From assembly GCF_013282745.1 (NCBI RefSeq), contig NZ_CP054044.1, forward strand, positions 434,001 through 498,000: DNA of 64,000 nucleotides, written 5' to 3'. The notes beneath the pieces are model-generated. The model searched no databases and was not told the DNA's origin. It saw nothing but the letters and a program-made list of their open reading frames with translations. Position numbers and translations under genes: made by a program. Of the stretch, positions 8,497 to 19,990 are shown piece after piece (the first letter of the stretch is position 1; each line of letters begins with the position of its first letter). This DNA comes from Yersinia bercovieri ATCC 43970 (GTDB taxonomy: Bacteria; Pseudomonadota; Gammaproteobacteria; Enterobacterales; Enterobacteriaceae).

Positions 8497-9924
8497 TCAG
8501 GCGCTATCGAGTGGCAATATCAAGCGGGCGCGTACCCCTTGTGGCTGGCGGTTTTCCAGCGAAATGGCCCCTTGATGAATAGCGGCGACTTCGCGCACAA
8601 AATTCAGCCCCAGCCCGGTACTTTTAGGGCTATTGGCTCTGGGCAGCGAGTAAAAACGGTCGAAAATCTTCTCTTGGGCATAATCAGGAATACCGCTACC
8701 ACTGTCCTCAACCGTGATCAGATATTCCGTCGTTTGCCGCTCGCCACATAATGTCACGTCACCCCCCACAGGCGTAAAATCCAGTGCATTATCAATTAGA
8801 TTGCTCAACGCCTGGCTCAGCAACAGAGCATCACCCATTAATATCGCGCTATCGGCACCGATTAGCCGCAAACGAATGCCGCGACTAACCGCCTGTGCTT
8901 CTTTGCCGCTGAAGGTCTGCTGCAAGATGTGGCTGACCTCCAATGGGGAGAGTTGCAGGTCTACCCGGCTCTCCAGCCGCGCCTGAATCAGCATTTTATC
9001 CACCAATAGCTGGATGCGCGCACTTTGCTGCTCGATATTTAGGAGGAAGCGCTGAGCCATGGCGGGTGGCGGAGACTCGCGCAATAACTCAGCAGCCCCC
9101 GTGATGGCCGCCAGCGGGCTTTTCAGTTCATGAGTTAGCGTGTGAACATATTGTTCGATATAGGCTTTACCATCCAATTTCAGCCGCATACTTTCCAGCG
9201 CCCGCGCCAAATCATTCAGTTCGCTGCTCCCCATGGCGGGCAGCGCTACTGATTGCCCCTCGGCAACCCGCTCGGCGTAATTGACTAACTTACCAATGGC
9301 CCGGTTGATCCACCAGACAAATCCCAAGCCAATCAGCAGTGCAATGCCCAGCAAAATCCCACCGGCTAACAAGATCTTACGTTCACTACGTTTGATAACC
9401 GGGGCCATGGAGATATTGGGTTTACCCACACTGAGCACACCAATAATTTTGTTCTCAACTATGACCGGTGCGGCCACATACATCACCGAGCTTTGCTCAT
9501 CATGGGGGTCGCTGCGGCTACTCCGTGCGCCATACTCACCGCGCAACGTCAGCCAGACGTCATTCCAGCGTGAATAATCCTGCCCCACTGATTTGCCTGA
9601 TGAATCAAAAATTACTCGCCCGTCGGCATCGGTTAGATAGACCCGATATTCGTTACGATCCTTGCGGATACCTTCAATATTGGCCCCGATGGGGCGCAGA
9701 TTCAGCGACGCAAAAGCTTGTGCCAGTTGGCCCCCTGCGACTCTATTTTGTAGCATGTCTTGCCGGGCGAACTGTGCCAGCAAGGTCGCGGTATCCACCA
9801 AGGTGCCTTCGGTGGCGCGCCGCACGCCGGGCTTTACTTCCTGCACAAAAATACGAATCACAAAGTAACCGGCAATGGCGACTATCAAAAAGTAACCCAG
9901 CAGCAGACGTACGCCGATTTTCAT
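8497..9924 (-). CDS. creC: Sensor histidine kinase CreC
   Basis: Membrane sensor kinase partner of CreB, linked in E. coli to carbon source and to induction by beta-lactam-related cell-wall signals. It has 475 residues (E. coli 474). TM1 is at about 5-25 and a periplasmic sensor domain at about 30-180. TM2 is at about 184-206, followed by HAMP. The phospho-accepting His265 is in THELKSPLAAITGAAELL. ATP-binding boxes follow: N box NLIDNALDFTP, G1 DSGSGIPDYAQEKIF and G2 STGLGLNFV. It is 55 bases downstream of creB. Confidence 0.96.
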   Translation of the reverse strand: MKIGVRLLLGYFLIVAIAGYFVIRIFVQEVKPGVRRATEGTLVDTATLLAQFARQDMLQNRVAGGQLAQAFASLNLRPIGANIEGIRKDRNEYRVYLTDADGRVIFDSSGKSVGQDYSRWNDVWLTLRGEYGARSSRSDPHDEQSSVMYVAAPVIVENKIIGVLSVGKPNISMAPVIKRSERKILLAGGILLGIALLIGLGFVWWINRAIGKLVNYAERVAEGQSVALPAMGSSELNDLARALESMRLKLDGKAYIEQYVHTLTHELKSPLAAITGAAELLRESPPPAMAQRFLLNIEQQSARIQLLVDKMLIQARLESRVDLQLSPLEVSHILQQTFSGKEAQAVSRGIRLRLIGADSAILMGDALLLSQALSNLIDNALDFTPVGGDVTLCGERQTTEYLITVEDSGSGIPDYAQEKIFDRFYSLPRANSPKSTGLGLNFVREVAAIHQGAISLENRQPQGVRARLILPLDSA

Positions 9925-9979
9925 AGGGCACCGATCTTCATAGTAATAAGCTCATGGGGGCGGACTCATCATCGGCAAG

Positions 9980-10678
9980 TTAGGGCTGATACGTCAGGCT
10001 ATAGCCCAAGCCGCGATGAGTGCGGATCGGCGACTCTTCATCGTAGGTCATGCGCAGCTTTGAGCGCAGAGTTTTGATGTGAGTGTCGACAGTGCGATCC
10101 TGGCTCTCCTCCGCCTGCGCCCAGACAATATCCATCAGTTGTTGGCGTGAGAATATGCGCTCAGGTGCCAGCAATAAGGTTTTTAGCAGCAGATATTCAT
10201 AGCGCGTTAGCCATAAAACTTGTTGATGATAGGTCACGCGCGCGCTGGCTTCATTTAGGGTGAAATGGCCAAATTGGTGTAGCGCGGCAGGTATCGAGAG
10301 CGTTTGTGACTTCTGTAAGCGCCGTAAGACGGTACGAACTCTGGCGCTCACTTCGCGGGGCGAGAAGGGCTTAGCAATATAGTCGTCAGCACCAATTTCC
10401 AGACCGACAATCCGGTCCAGCTCTTCGCTACGAGCCGTCAAAAAAACCACTGGCAGTTCCGGCATCTGTACCAATAGACGGCGGCAGAGCTCAAAACCGT
10501 TGATATCAGGCAAGCCAACATCGACGATCGCCAGTGCCGGCGGCCCGTTAGCCAGTGCCGCCAGCGCCGGCTCCCCCCGGTCAAACCACCGGAGGGTAAA
10601 ACCTTCGCTTTCCAATGTATAAATCAGCGTGTCGGCGATGCTCGGCTCATCTTCCACCAGCCAAATCAAAGGCTTCAT
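9980..10678 (-). CDS. creB: Response regulator CreB
   Basis: OmpR/PhoB-type regulator of 232 residues. The receiver domain (1-120) has acidic residues ED at 9-10, phospho-acceptor Asp53 (AIVDVGLPDING), Thr in FLTARSEE and Lys in YIAKPFSPRE. The C-terminal winged helix contains RYEYLLLKTLLLAPERIFSR and DRTVDTHIKTLRSKL. The start codon overlaps the cptA stop (ATGA-type, 10675-10678), so creB is co-transcribed and probably translationally coupled to sdhE-cptA. No creA is seen here, although E. coli has creABCD together at another map position. Confidence 0.95.
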   Translation of the reverse strand: MKPLIWLVEDEPSIADTLIYTLESEGFTLRWFDRGEPALAALANGPPALAIVDVGLPDINGFELCRRLLVQMPELPVVFLTARSEELDRIVGLEIGADDYIAKPFSPREVSARVRTVLRRLQKSQTLSIPAALHQFGHFTLNEASARVTYHQQVLWLTRYEYLLLKTLLLAPERIFSRQQLMDIVWAQAEESQDRTVDTHIKTLRSKLRMTYDEESPIRTHRGLGYSLTYQP

Positions 10679-11103
10679 CGATTCAAACCCTCATCAGCAT
10701 CAAAGGAGTGGCGCAGTAGCAGGCAGAGTTGCCGCCACTCATCTTCTGACATGCTATCAGCCGCCAGCCATAAACGCTTATGGATAGCGTGGTTACTCGC
10801 CTGTTTTAAGCTCAACAACACCCCATAGCGGGTGATCCAGGGCTGCTTAACGACCATCCATTCGAGCCTTTTCCATAGCACCAGATTGCCGGGTTTAAGC
10901 CTGATTTCACCCTGACAGGAGGTGATGTTTTTCTGGCTGCGGATACACTCAAACACCACCAGTGTCAGCAATACTAACCATAGTGCGGTATAGCCCTGGG
11001 GCCAGGGCGCGACCAAGGTGAGTATCACCAAAACACCGTGCGTCAATAACGAGAAAAGTTGAGTGTGCCAGGATACCCGCAGGTCACATCGCCACTGGGC
11101 CAC
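10675..11103 (-). CDS. cptA: CptA/YgfX family inner membrane protein
   Basis: 142 residues, resembling E. coli YgfX (CptA) through the conserved start WxxDLRVSW and the C-terminal [16 protein letters not shown]. Two hydrophobic segments at about 15-33 and 37-52 suggest an N-terminal membrane hairpin. In E. coli this protein was reported as the toxin of a type IV pair acting on FtsZ and MreB, with SdhE/YgfY as partner; that role is debated. Its start overlaps the sdhE end by 20 bases and its stop overlaps the creB start, giving a tight operon. Confidence 0.9.
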   Translation of the reverse strand: MAQWRCDLRVSWHTQLFSLLTHGVLVILTLVAPWPQGYTALWLVLLTLVVFECIRSQKNITSCQGEIRLKPGNLVLWKRLEWMVVKQPWITRYGVLLSLKQASNHAIHKRLWLAADSMSEDEWRQLCLLLRHSFDADEGLNR

Positions 11104-11350
11104 GGGCTTTATTTCGTGCTTGAATCAATTTGACCATCTGACGCAGCTCGCTATCCTGCGGCTCCCCATGATTCATCAGCCAGTTAAATAAATCTGGGTC
11201 ATCGCACTCAAGTAAACGAATAAAAACCTGCTTCTCATTATCACTCAAGCCATCATATTCATATTCGAAAAACGGCATGATAGAGATATCCAGTTCACGC
11301 ATACCACGGCGGCACGCCCAGTGAATACGGGCTTTATTATCGATTTCCAT
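11084..11350 (-). CDS. sdhE: Succinate dehydrogenase flavinylation factor SdhE
   Basis: An 88-residue SdhE (YgfY/CptB) homologue. The family attaches FAD covalently to SdhA and FrdA. The signature RGMRELD appears at residues 15-21, followed by the acidic helical segment [31 protein letters not shown]. It is the first gene of the compact run sdhE-cptA-creB-creC-creD. The gene is divergent from ygfZ, another gene linked to iron-sulfur and flavin enzyme maturation. No clear promoter could be chosen in the 253-base gap to ygfZ. Confidence 0.95.
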   Translation of the reverse strand: MEIDNKARIHWACRRGMRELDISIMPFFEYEYDGLSDNEKQVFIRLLECDDPDLFNWLMNHGEPQDSELRQMVKLIQARNKARGPVAM

Positions 11351-11603
11351 GTCCTGATTGACTCCTCAAAGAAAGGATGCTGATAGGTTAAAGGCGCTAT
11401 AGTGCTGTTTTTTCAACTATATCCAGCACTGCGCCACAAAATCTGCGGCTATTGTACCTCAGATAGGGGGAGTGCGGAGATTGGATAATAGTGGTAAATC
11501 CGTAGAATAACCGCTTGCAAAGCTACCCGGCTATTTTACCATTAGGGCATAAGCCCACAGCACCCACCTCATTGGCAGGTACTTTTCAATTTGCAGGTAC
11601 AGC

Positions 11604-12596
11604 ATGACATATAATACTCCGTTCGCTGCACAACCGCCGGTCGCCTCCTCCGAGCTGCCGTTAACGCTGATCTCACTTGAGGATTGGGCACTGGTAACCT
11701 TAACCGGCGCTGATCGAGTCAAATATCTGCAAGGGCAAGTGACCGCAGATATTGATGCCCTGCCCGCTGATCAACATATTCTATGCGCCCATTGTGATGC
11801 CAAAGGGAAGATGTGGAGCAACCTACGGCTGTTTTACCGTGGTGAGGGGTTGGCGTTTATTGAACGCCGCAGCCTGCTTGATAACCAGCTAAGTGAGCTG
11901 AAAAAATACGCGGTGTTCTCTAAAGTGGTGATTACCGCACAACCCGAGGCGGTATTGTTGGGGATCGCCGGCGCACAGGCCAGAGCTGCGCTGGCCGAGC
12001 TGTTTGCCGAACTACCCGATGCCGAGCATCCGGTGCTCCAGCAAGGGAGTAGCACACTGCTGCACTTCTCACTGCCTGCCGAACGTTTTCTGTTGGTGAC
12101 GGACACAGAACAGGCACAGCAACTGATTGATAAACTGGCTGATAGTGCGCAGCTTAACAACAGCCAGCAATGGTTGGCGTTGGATATCGAAGCAGGCTTC
12201 CCGATCATTGATGCGGATACCAGCGCACAATTTATACCTCAAGCCACGAACATTCAGGCGCTAAATGGCATTAGCTTCAGTAAAGGGTGTTACACCGGGC
12301 AGGAGATGGTCGCCAGAGCAAAATACCGTGGTGCCAACAAACGTGCGCTGTACTGGCTCGCGGGTCAGGCCAGCCGCGTGCCGGCAGCCGGTGAAGATTT
12401 AGAGTGGCAGTTGGGTGAGAACTGGCGTCGTACCGGTAGCGTGCTGGCAGCAATTCAGCTCAGTGATGGTAAGGTGTGGGTTCAAGCGGTACTGAATAAC
12501 GATCTGGCGGCAGAGAGTGTGTTGCGGGTGCGTGATGATGCAGATAGCGTGCTTTCTATTCAGCCGCTACCTTATTCGCTGGCCGAAGATAAGTAA
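11604..12596 (+). CDS. ygfZ: tRNA-modifying / Fe-S cluster assembly protein YgfZ
   Basis: Folate-binding protein of the GcvT-like fold (330 residues; E. coli 326). It supports the activity of Fe-S enzymes such as MiaB. The signature KGCYTGQE is at 227-234, with the essential Cys229, and is followed by [17 protein letters not shown]. It starts at ATG 11604 with [12 protein letters not shown]. The gene stands alone, divergent from sdhE and convergent with trhA. Confidence 0.96.
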   Translation: MTYNTPFAAQPPVASSELPLTLISLEDWALVTLTGADRVKYLQGQVTADIDALPADQHILCAHCDAKGKMWSNLRLFYRGEGLAFIERRSLLDNQLSELKKYAVFSKVVITAQPEAVLLGIAGAQARAALAELFAELPDAEHPVLQQGSSTLLHFSLPAERFLLVTDTEQAQQLIDKLADSAQLNNSQQWLALDIEAGFPIIDADTSAQFIPQATNIQALNGISFSKGCYTGQEMVARAKYRGANKRALYWLAGQASRVPAAGEDLEWQLGENWRRTGSVLAAIQLSDGKVWVQAVLNNDLAAESVLRVRDDADSVLSIQPLPYSLAEDK

Positions 12597-12609
12597 TATT
12601 GATATGCCT

Positions 12610-12646
12610 ATATTGAGGTCGGTTATCTGGCCTCAATATTATCTAT
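12610..12646 (+). terminator. Hairpin between ygfZ and trhA
   Basis: A 9-bp perfect stem (ATATTGAGG and CCTCAATAT) with a 12-base loop lies 13 bases after the ygfZ stop. It is followed by an AT-rich stretch with only short T-runs. It could end ygfZ, but the AT-rich stem makes it a weak terminator. Confidence 0.45.
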
Positions 12647-12672
12647 ATTTATCAAAATATTATCTGGAGGAG

Positions 12673-13356
12673 TCAGACGTACAAATAGATCGCCATAAAG
12701 TGGCAGACACTGCCGCCTAATACAAAACCGTGCCAGATAGCGTGACCGAAGCGGATGCGTTTCGAGGCGTAGAAAATCACCCCTATGGTGTACAGCAAAC
12801 CGCCGATCGCCAGTAGCGCCAGCCCGCCAATCTCAAGCTTCACCGCCAACTGATAAATCACGATCAAAGATAACCAGCCCATCGTCAGATAAGTGACCAG
12901 TGACAACACTTCAAAGCGGTGAGCAAAGGCCAGCTTGAATATCACGCCAACCAACGCCAGCCCCCAGATAACCGCCATTAAGCCCCGCGCCAAAGGGGAA
13001 TCCAGCCCCACCAGCAGAAACGGCGTGTAGGTTCCGGCAATTAAGATGTAAATGGCACAGTGGTCAAACTTCTGTAGCCAGAGTTTCGCCTTGCGGTGTG
13101 GGATTGCGTGATACAAGGTGGAGGCCAGAAACAGCAAAATAATGCTGCCGCCATACAGGCTATAGCTGGTGAGCGCTTTGGTATCAGCCCCGCTATCCAC
13201 GGCTTGCACCAAGAGCAGTATCAACCCGATAATGCCGAGCACCACACCAATGCCATGGCTGATACTGTTGGCTATCTCTTCTGCCCAAGGGTAAAGCGGG
13301 GTTGTTGGTGCCGCTGGCACCTCAGAAATTGCTGGTGTAGATGATTTGTTCTTCAA
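12673..13356 (-). CDS. trhA: PAQR/hemolysin III family membrane protein TrhA
   Basis: A 227-residue YqfA/TrhA homologue. The family consists of seven-helix membrane proteins and has been tied to membrane energetics and homeostasis; the old name hemolysin III does not show haemolysis. Family motifs are visible: [11 protein letters not shown] near the start, [39 protein letters not shown] in the middle (SxxYH and Dx3I) and [18 protein letters not shown] near the end. These carry the conserved His, Ser and Asp residues thought to form a zinc site. It is convergent with ygfZ. Confidence 0.92.
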   Translation of the reverse strand: MKNKSSTPAISEVPAAPTTPLYPWAEEIANSISHGIGVVLGIIGLILLLVQAVDSGADTKALTSYSLYGGSIILLFLASTLYHAIPHRKAKLWLQKFDHCAIYILIAGTYTPFLLVGLDSPLARGLMAVIWGLALVGVIFKLAFAHRFEVLSLVTYLTMGWLSLIVIYQLAVKLEIGGLALLAIGGLLYTIGVIFYASKRIRFGHAIWHGFVLGGSVCHFMAIYLYV

Positions 13357-13667
13357 TACTAATTATCCTGAATATTATTTATTTTATTGTGTTTAGTTAT
13401 TAGCTCTGAGCGCGGTAGCAGAGTATCCAATTGCACAAAAAGACCGCACTAAGATTAACTGAGAATGATTCCAGTGTACACGTGTACGCTTAAATATTCT
13501 GTCAGCATATGTAAGCCATAGTGTCGTAAACCGCAGTCTCGTAAACCATACATAGTGTCGGCGGTGCATCATTTGCCCATCCTCACCGTTATCGATCAGA
13601 GCCATCGGGGTTTACCAGCAGTGTGAAGGGCCGCTTGCGCGACCCTTGGTTTCATTCACAACACGGA
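13357..13667. other. Intergenic region between gcvP and trhA
   Basis: There is no gene in these 311 bases. A perfect 12-bp palindrome, GTACACGTGTAC, lies at 13476-13487, about 120 bases upstream of the trhA start, and could be an operator. On the gcvP side, 13627-13648 contains a hairpin (AAGGGCCGC and its imperfect complement) without a T-run. A near-repeat of TCGTAAACC occurs at 13523-13550. No promoter is assigned with confidence. Confidence 0.5.
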
Positions 13668-16547
13668 TTATTCGTAATCAGCAATTGGCACACATGAGCA
13701 GAACAGATTGCGGTCGCCGTAAACATCATCCAAACGTTTCACTGTCGGCCAATATTTGTTCTCCATCACACCGGCGATGGGGAAAACCGCCAACTCACGG
13801 CTATAGGGGTGCTGCCAGTCACCAACCAACTCAGCTTGGGTATGAGGCGCATTCACCAGTGGGTTATCTTCCAGCGGCCATTCGCCGTGGGTCACTTTTT
13901 CGATCTCCGCACGGATCGCCAGCATGGCATCAATAAAGCGATCTAACTCAACTTTACTTTCAGATTCAGTGGGTTCCACCATCAACGTCCCTGCCACAGG
14001 GAAGGACATGGTCGGCGCATGGAAGCCGAAATCAATTAATCGCTTGGCGATATCCATCTCGCTGATGCCAGTCGCCTCTTTCAGCGGGCGAATATCCAGA
14101 ATACATTCGTGCGCGACGCGACCATCGTGACCGGTATACAGCACCGGATAGGCCCCTTTCAGGCGGGTCGCAATGTAGTTGGCATTCAGGATAGCCACCT
14201 GACTTGCTTGCTTCAGGCCATCGGCCCCCATCATGCGGATGTACATCCAGCTGATTGGCAAGATAGACGCGCTACCAAATGGTGCCGCAGAAACCGCCCC
14301 TTGCTGAGTGGTCATGCCATCAATTTGCACCACACTATGGCCGGGAACAAATGGCGCTAAATGGGCTTTGACGCCAATTGGCCCCATGCCTGGCCCGCCA
14401 CCGCCGTGTGGGATGCAGAAGGTTTTGTGCAGATTAAGGTGGGAAACATCCGCGCCGATATAACCCGGCGTGGTGATCCCCACCTGCGCATTCATGTTCG
14501 CGCCATCAAGATAAACCTGGCCACCAAACTGATGCACGATCTGGCAAACCTCACGGATCGTCTCTTCGTACACGCCGTGGGTGGAGGGGTAGGTCACCAT
14601 AATACATGACAGCTCATCACCGGCCTCACCCGCTTTTTGGCGCAGGTCATGCAAATCAATATTGCCTTGCTTATCACAGGCGACCACCACCACTGACATC
14701 CCCGCCATTTGTGCGGAAGCGGGGTTAGTGCCGTGGGCAGAGCTTGGGATCAGGCAGATATGGCGGCTCGGCTGATTGCGGCTCTCATGGTAGCGGCGGA
14801 TCGCCAGCAGACCGGCATACTCCCCTTGTGCGCCCGAGTTCGGCTGCATACAGACGGCGTCATAACCGGTCAGTTGCACCAACCATTGTGACAGTTGACC
14901 AATCATCTGTTGATAGCCAGCCGCTTGCTCTGGCGGGCAGAATGGGTGCAGCTCAGCGAATTCCGGCCAAGTGATGGGGATCATCTCTGCGGCAGCATTC
15001 AGCTTCATGGTGCAGGAACCCAGCGGGATCATCGCCTGATTCAGCGCCAAATCTTTGCGCTCTAAACGATGCATATAGCGCATCATTTCGGTTTCGCTGT
15101 GGTAACGGTTAAAGACCGGGTGCGTCAGGATTGGCTCCTGGCGCAGCATTGCAGGCTGAATCGACTGGCTGTGCTGGCTGACTTTGGCATCAAGCTGGTC
15201 AATGTCCAAGCCGTGATTATCACCGACTAACAGGGCAAACAGCACCTGAATGTCTTCGCGGGAGGTGGTCTCATCCAGCGTGATACCTACAGCGCCATGA
15301 ATGTCAGTGCGCAGGTTAATACCGAAACTCAATGCACGGGCCATTACCGCGGCTTTGTCTTTGACATCCACCGTCAGGGTATCAAACCAGTGCTGGAAGC
15401 GCAGAGTCAGACCCGCTTGCTGCAAACCCGCCGCCAGAATATCGGTCAGACGATGAATACGGCCAGCGATGCGCTGCAAGCCCTGTGGGCCATGGTAGAC
15501 CGCATACAGACTGGCGATATTGGCCAGTAACACCTGAGAGGTACAGATATTGGAGTTGGCTTTTTCGCGGCGAATATGTTGCTCACGGGTTTGCATCGCC
15601 ATGCGCAGCGCAGTGTTACCCGCAGCATCGCGCGATACCCCAATAATCCGGCCCGGCATTGAGCGCTTAAATTCGTCACGGCAGGCAAAGAAGGCGGCGT
15701 GTGGGCCGCCGTAGCCCATTGGCACACCAAAGCGCTGAGCGGAACCAAATACCACATCAGCCCCCTGTTTACCCGGTGCAGTCAGCAGCACCAACGCCAT
15801 GATATCGGCGGCAACACTGGTAATAATTTTGCGTTTTTTCAGCTCAACCAACAGCGCACTGTAGTCATGCAGCTCGCCGGTGGTGCCCACTTGTTGCAGC
15901 AGTACGCCGAAGATACCTTCCAACTCCAGCACTTTTTCCGCACGATCAATGATCACTTCAAAACCAAAGGTTTCAGCGCGGGTCAGTACCACATCCAGAG
16001 TTTGCGGGTGAACGTCATCAGCGACGAAGAAGCGGTTCGCGTCTTTCAGCTTACTGGCGCGTTTAGCCAGCGCCATGGATTCTGCCGCTGCCGTGGCTTC
16101 ATCCAGTAAAGAGGCGGACGCCAGATCCAGACCTGTCAGGTCTTGGGTCAATTGCTGGAAATTGAGCAGCGCTTCAAGGCGGCCTTGAGAAACTTCTGGC
16201 TGATAGGGGGTATAAGCGGTGTACCAACCCGGATTTTCCAGCATATTGCGCAGGATAACCGGTGGCGTCAGAACCGGGCTGTAGCCCATGCCAATATAGG
16301 ATTTATAGCATTGATTCTGGCTGGCAATCCCTTTCAGTTCCGCCAGCGCCTGATGTTCAGTGGCGGCATCACCCACCGGTGGCGGGCTGGGCAATTGGAT
16401 ATCTGCCGGAACAATCTGCTGGATCAATGTACTTAACGAGCTGGCACCCACGGCGGCCAACATCTGTTGCTGCTGTTCAGTTGAGGAGCCGATATGGCGC
16501 TGAATAAAAGCATCGTTATGTTCAAGCTGGCTGAGATTCTGAGTCAT
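13668..16547 (-). CDS. gcvP: Glycine dehydrogenase (decarboxylating), P protein
   Basis: PLP enzyme of the glycine cleavage system. It decarboxylates glycine and passes the aminomethyl group to lipoyl-GcvH. Starting at ATG 16547 ([20 protein letters not shown]) it has 959 residues (E. coli 957). An earlier in-frame ATG at 16589 would overlap the leader and lacks a good ribosome-binding site, whereas AGGA precedes 16547. The PLP lysine lies in [19 protein letters not shown], and the N-terminal half carries the paired domain with [10 protein letters not shown]. An intrinsic terminator separates it from gcvH. Confidence 0.97.
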   Translation of the reverse strand: MTQNLSQLEHNDAFIQRHIGSSTEQQQQMLAAVGASSLSTLIQQIVPADIQLPSPPPVGDAATEHQALAELKGIASQNQCYKSYIGMGYSPVLTPPVILRNMLENPGWYTAYTPYQPEVSQGRLEALLNFQQLTQDLTGLDLASASLLDEATAAAESMALAKRASKLKDANRFFVADDVHPQTLDVVLTRAETFGFEVIIDRAEKVLELEGIFGVLLQQVGTTGELHDYSALLVELKKRKIITSVAADIMALVLLTAPGKQGADVVFGSAQRFGVPMGYGGPHAAFFACRDEFKRSMPGRIIGVSRDAAGNTALRMAMQTREQHIRREKANSNICTSQVLLANIASLYAVYHGPQGLQRIAGRIHRLTDILAAGLQQAGLTLRFQHWFDTLTVDVKDKAAVMARALSFGINLRTDIHGAVGITLDETTSREDIQVLFALLVGDNHGLDIDQLDAKVSQHSQSIQPAMLRQEPILTHPVFNRYHSETEMMRYMHRLERKDLALNQAMIPLGSCTMKLNAAAEMIPITWPEFAELHPFCPPEQAAGYQQMIGQLSQWLVQLTGYDAVCMQPNSGAQGEYAGLLAIRRYHESRNQPSRHICLIPSSAHGTNPASAQMAGMSVVVVACDKQGNIDLHDLRQKAGEAGDELSCIMVTYPSTHGVYEETIREVCQIVHQFGGQVYLDGANMNAQVGITTPGYIGADVSHLNLHKTFCIPHGGGGPGMGPIGVKAHLAPFVPGHSVVQIDGMTTQQGAVSAAPFGSASILPISWMYIRMMGADGLKQASQVAILNANYIATRLKGAYPVLYTGHDGRVAHECILDIRPLKEATGISEMDIAKRLIDFGFHAPTMSFPVAGTLMVEPTESESKVELDRFIDAMLAIRAEIEKVTHGEWPLEDNPLVNAPHTQAELVGDWQHPYSRELAVFPIAGVMENKYWPTVKRLDDVYGDRNLFCSCVPIADYE

Positions 16548-16613
16548 TGCTACAAATTCCTGAATAGGGCATGGGACGGGAAGTGGCATTCATCTGGCCT
16601 AAGGGCTGGCATC

Positions 16614-16637
16614 AAAAAAGCCCCGATAAGCGGGGCT
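16614..16637 (-). terminator. Intrinsic terminator between gcvH and gcvP
   Basis: On the minus strand AGCCCCG, loop CTTAT, CGGGGCT is followed by TTTTT, 9 bases after the gcvH stop. It sits inside the gcvTHP transcription unit, so gcvP would depend on read-through or on a promoter in the remaining 66 bases. I see no convincing promoter there. Confidence 0.8.
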
Positions 16638-16646
16638 AAATTTATT

Positions 16647-18205
<1,559 letters not shown>

Positions 18206-18652
18206 CTTTTCCCTCAATATACCCATCGCGCTTAGCACTACAGGGGGGAGCTTGCTTGCTACCCGCAACGCCAAGACTTTGGGAATAACATTAATGAGTG
18301 TTGTGTATCGGCTCCAAAACCCACTAAAAACAGGTATGAGCACCGCTACGCAAACGATACCTTTTACCCAACGTTATCACCGAATCTATCTGGTAACCAT
18401 AAGCTAAAATAAGCAATGACACAGGATGAAGGTATAAAGTGCAGGGCTATTATGCAGAGTTTTCCACTGCAAAACTGCGCACACAGGCACACAATTAACA
18501 ATTAAACAGTGAAAGTAGCGATGTTATATAACCAAACAGCCAAAACCCTATCAGATTCAACTTTTCAGGTTTTGGCTTGGCGTGAGAAAAACTAATGCGA
18601 AAAATGGACTGGAATTAGATTATTTCAACTGAAGAGGGAATTTCCCACAAAA
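18206..18652. other. gcvT upstream / ubiI downstream region
   Basis: The 447 bases hold no gene. The right part should contain the gcvT promoter and the GcvA, Lrp and PurR sites known from E. coli, but I could not fix any of them with confidence. A perfect 10-bp inverted repeat (AGCCAAAACC at 18538-18547 and GGTTTTGGCT at 18568-18577) has a 20-base loop and no T-run. I see no glycine-riboswitch core. Confidence 0.5.
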
Positions 18653-19863
18653 CTACTCTAGCCAAGCGGGCAAATCATTTAACCCCATCGCCTGCCGCAC
18701 TAACTGCGGTTTAACCCCCGGCAAATTATCCGCCAGTGTTAACCCAAGATCCCGCAGCAGCTTTTTCGCCGGGTTGCTGCCGGCAAACAGTGAGCGGAAG
18801 CCCTGCATACTGGCGAGCATCACCGCAGCACTGTGCTTACGGCGGCGTTCATAACGGCGCAGGTAGAGGTGTTGACCGATATCTTTGCCCTGACGCTGTA
18901 AGCGCCGCAACTCTGAAACCAGCTCGGCGGCATCCATAAAGCCCAGATTAACCCCCTGTCCAGCCAGCGGGTGCACCGTATGGGCAGCATCGCCGACTAA
19001 CGCCAACCGATGTGCCGCAAAGCTACGGGCGTAGCGCCCCATCAGCGGGAAGGTCTGGCGCTCACTCGCCAATTGGCACTGCCCTAAGCGCATATCAAAT
19101 GCCATGCCCAGCGCTCGGTTGAACTCCTCTGCAGGCAGTGCGGCTAATTCGGCAGCGCGTTCAGGGGGCAGTGACCAGACAATTGAGCTGAGGTGCGGGT
19201 CACTAAATGGCAGGAAGGCCAGAATGCCGTCGCCATGAAATACCTGCCGAGCGGTGGCCTGATGAGGCTCTTCAGTGCGGATGGTCGCCACCAGTGCATG
19301 GTGCGCGTAATCCCAGAAAGTCAGTGGAATATCAGCATGTTGGCGCAACCAGGAGTGTGCGCCATCGGCGCCGACAACCAATTTGGCGCTGAGCATACGA
19401 TCATCCGCCAGGGTGATAAAAGCTTCGCTCTCCCCCAAGCCACCTGTTTGAGGCTGGCGGGTGCTAACAGCGTGACTTCCGCCAGTTGGCTGGCACGCTG
19501 CCACAACGCCTGCTGAATCACGCGGTTTTCGATGATATGCCCAAGATGGCTAAAACCGTACTCATCCGCATGGAAAGTAATTTTGCCGAAACTGTCTTGA
19601 TCCCAGACTTCCATGCCACTGTAAGGGCTAGCCCGCAGTGCTTGAATGCCGTCCCACACGCCAATTTTTTGCAGCAAGCGCTCACTAGCAGCATTGATCG
19701 CCGAGACGCGTAACGCCAACTCAGCAGTCAAGGGCGCGGATAGTGGCTCCGGCGCAGAGTGGTGCTCGAGAATGGCAATGCGCAGACCGCTGCCCTGCAA
19801 GCCGCAGGCCAATGCCAGACCGACCATTCCACCACCGGCGATTACTACGTCATATGATTGCAT
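18653..19863 (-). pseudogene. ubiI: 2-octaprenylphenol (C5) hydroxylase UbiI, broken by a one-base deletion
   Basis: FAD monooxygenase for C5 hydroxylation in ubiquinone synthesis (formerly visC). The gene is split. Frame 1 runs from ATG 19863 (MQSYDVVIAGGGMVGLALAC) to about KQVAWG and then drifts into nonsense, stopping at 19321. Frame 2 takes up the homology as ESEAFITLADDRMLSAKLV and runs to 18653. The shift falls in a run of five C (19432-19436, plus strand). A sixth C restores one frame of 403 residues (E. coli 400) with the FAD motifs GGGMVG and LVGDAAHTVHPLAGQGVNLG. As given, the product lacks the second FAD motif and the C-terminal half. It may be a real lesion or a sequencing error. 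Confidence 0.92.
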
Positions 19864-19894
19864 GCCGAAACATTTCCCCATGAAAATATGAAGT

Positions 19895-19986
19895 TAACTT
19901 ACCCTAAAGATTTCTCGATGCAGGAAAGCGGCAAGCGAGAGACAAATTGGTCAACACACCTGCAATGTGGCAGAGCACGGGTAAAA
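19895..19986. repeat. Shortened ERIC element between ubiI and ubiH
   Basis: The ~90 bases look like an ERIC unit with its centre deleted. The left part (ACCCTAAAGATTTCTCGATGC, then AGGAAAGCGGCAAGCGAGAG) parallels the copy at 23207. The right part (GGTCAACACACCTGCAATGT, then ending in GGGT) parallels the ERIC end. The central AGTAAGTGATTCGGGTGAG block is missing. Confidence 0.55.
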
Positions 19987-19990
19987 AACT

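Noticed and set aside
18538..18577. Perfect 10-bp inverted repeat between gcvT and ubiI as a terminator
   Set aside because: The loop is 20 bases and no T-run follows on either strand; kept only as a note in the intergenic entry.
18206..18652. Glycine riboswitch upstream of gcvT
   Set aside because: I could not find the conserved glycine-aptamer core, and enterobacterial gcvTHP is known to be run by GcvA/GcvB and other proteins instead.
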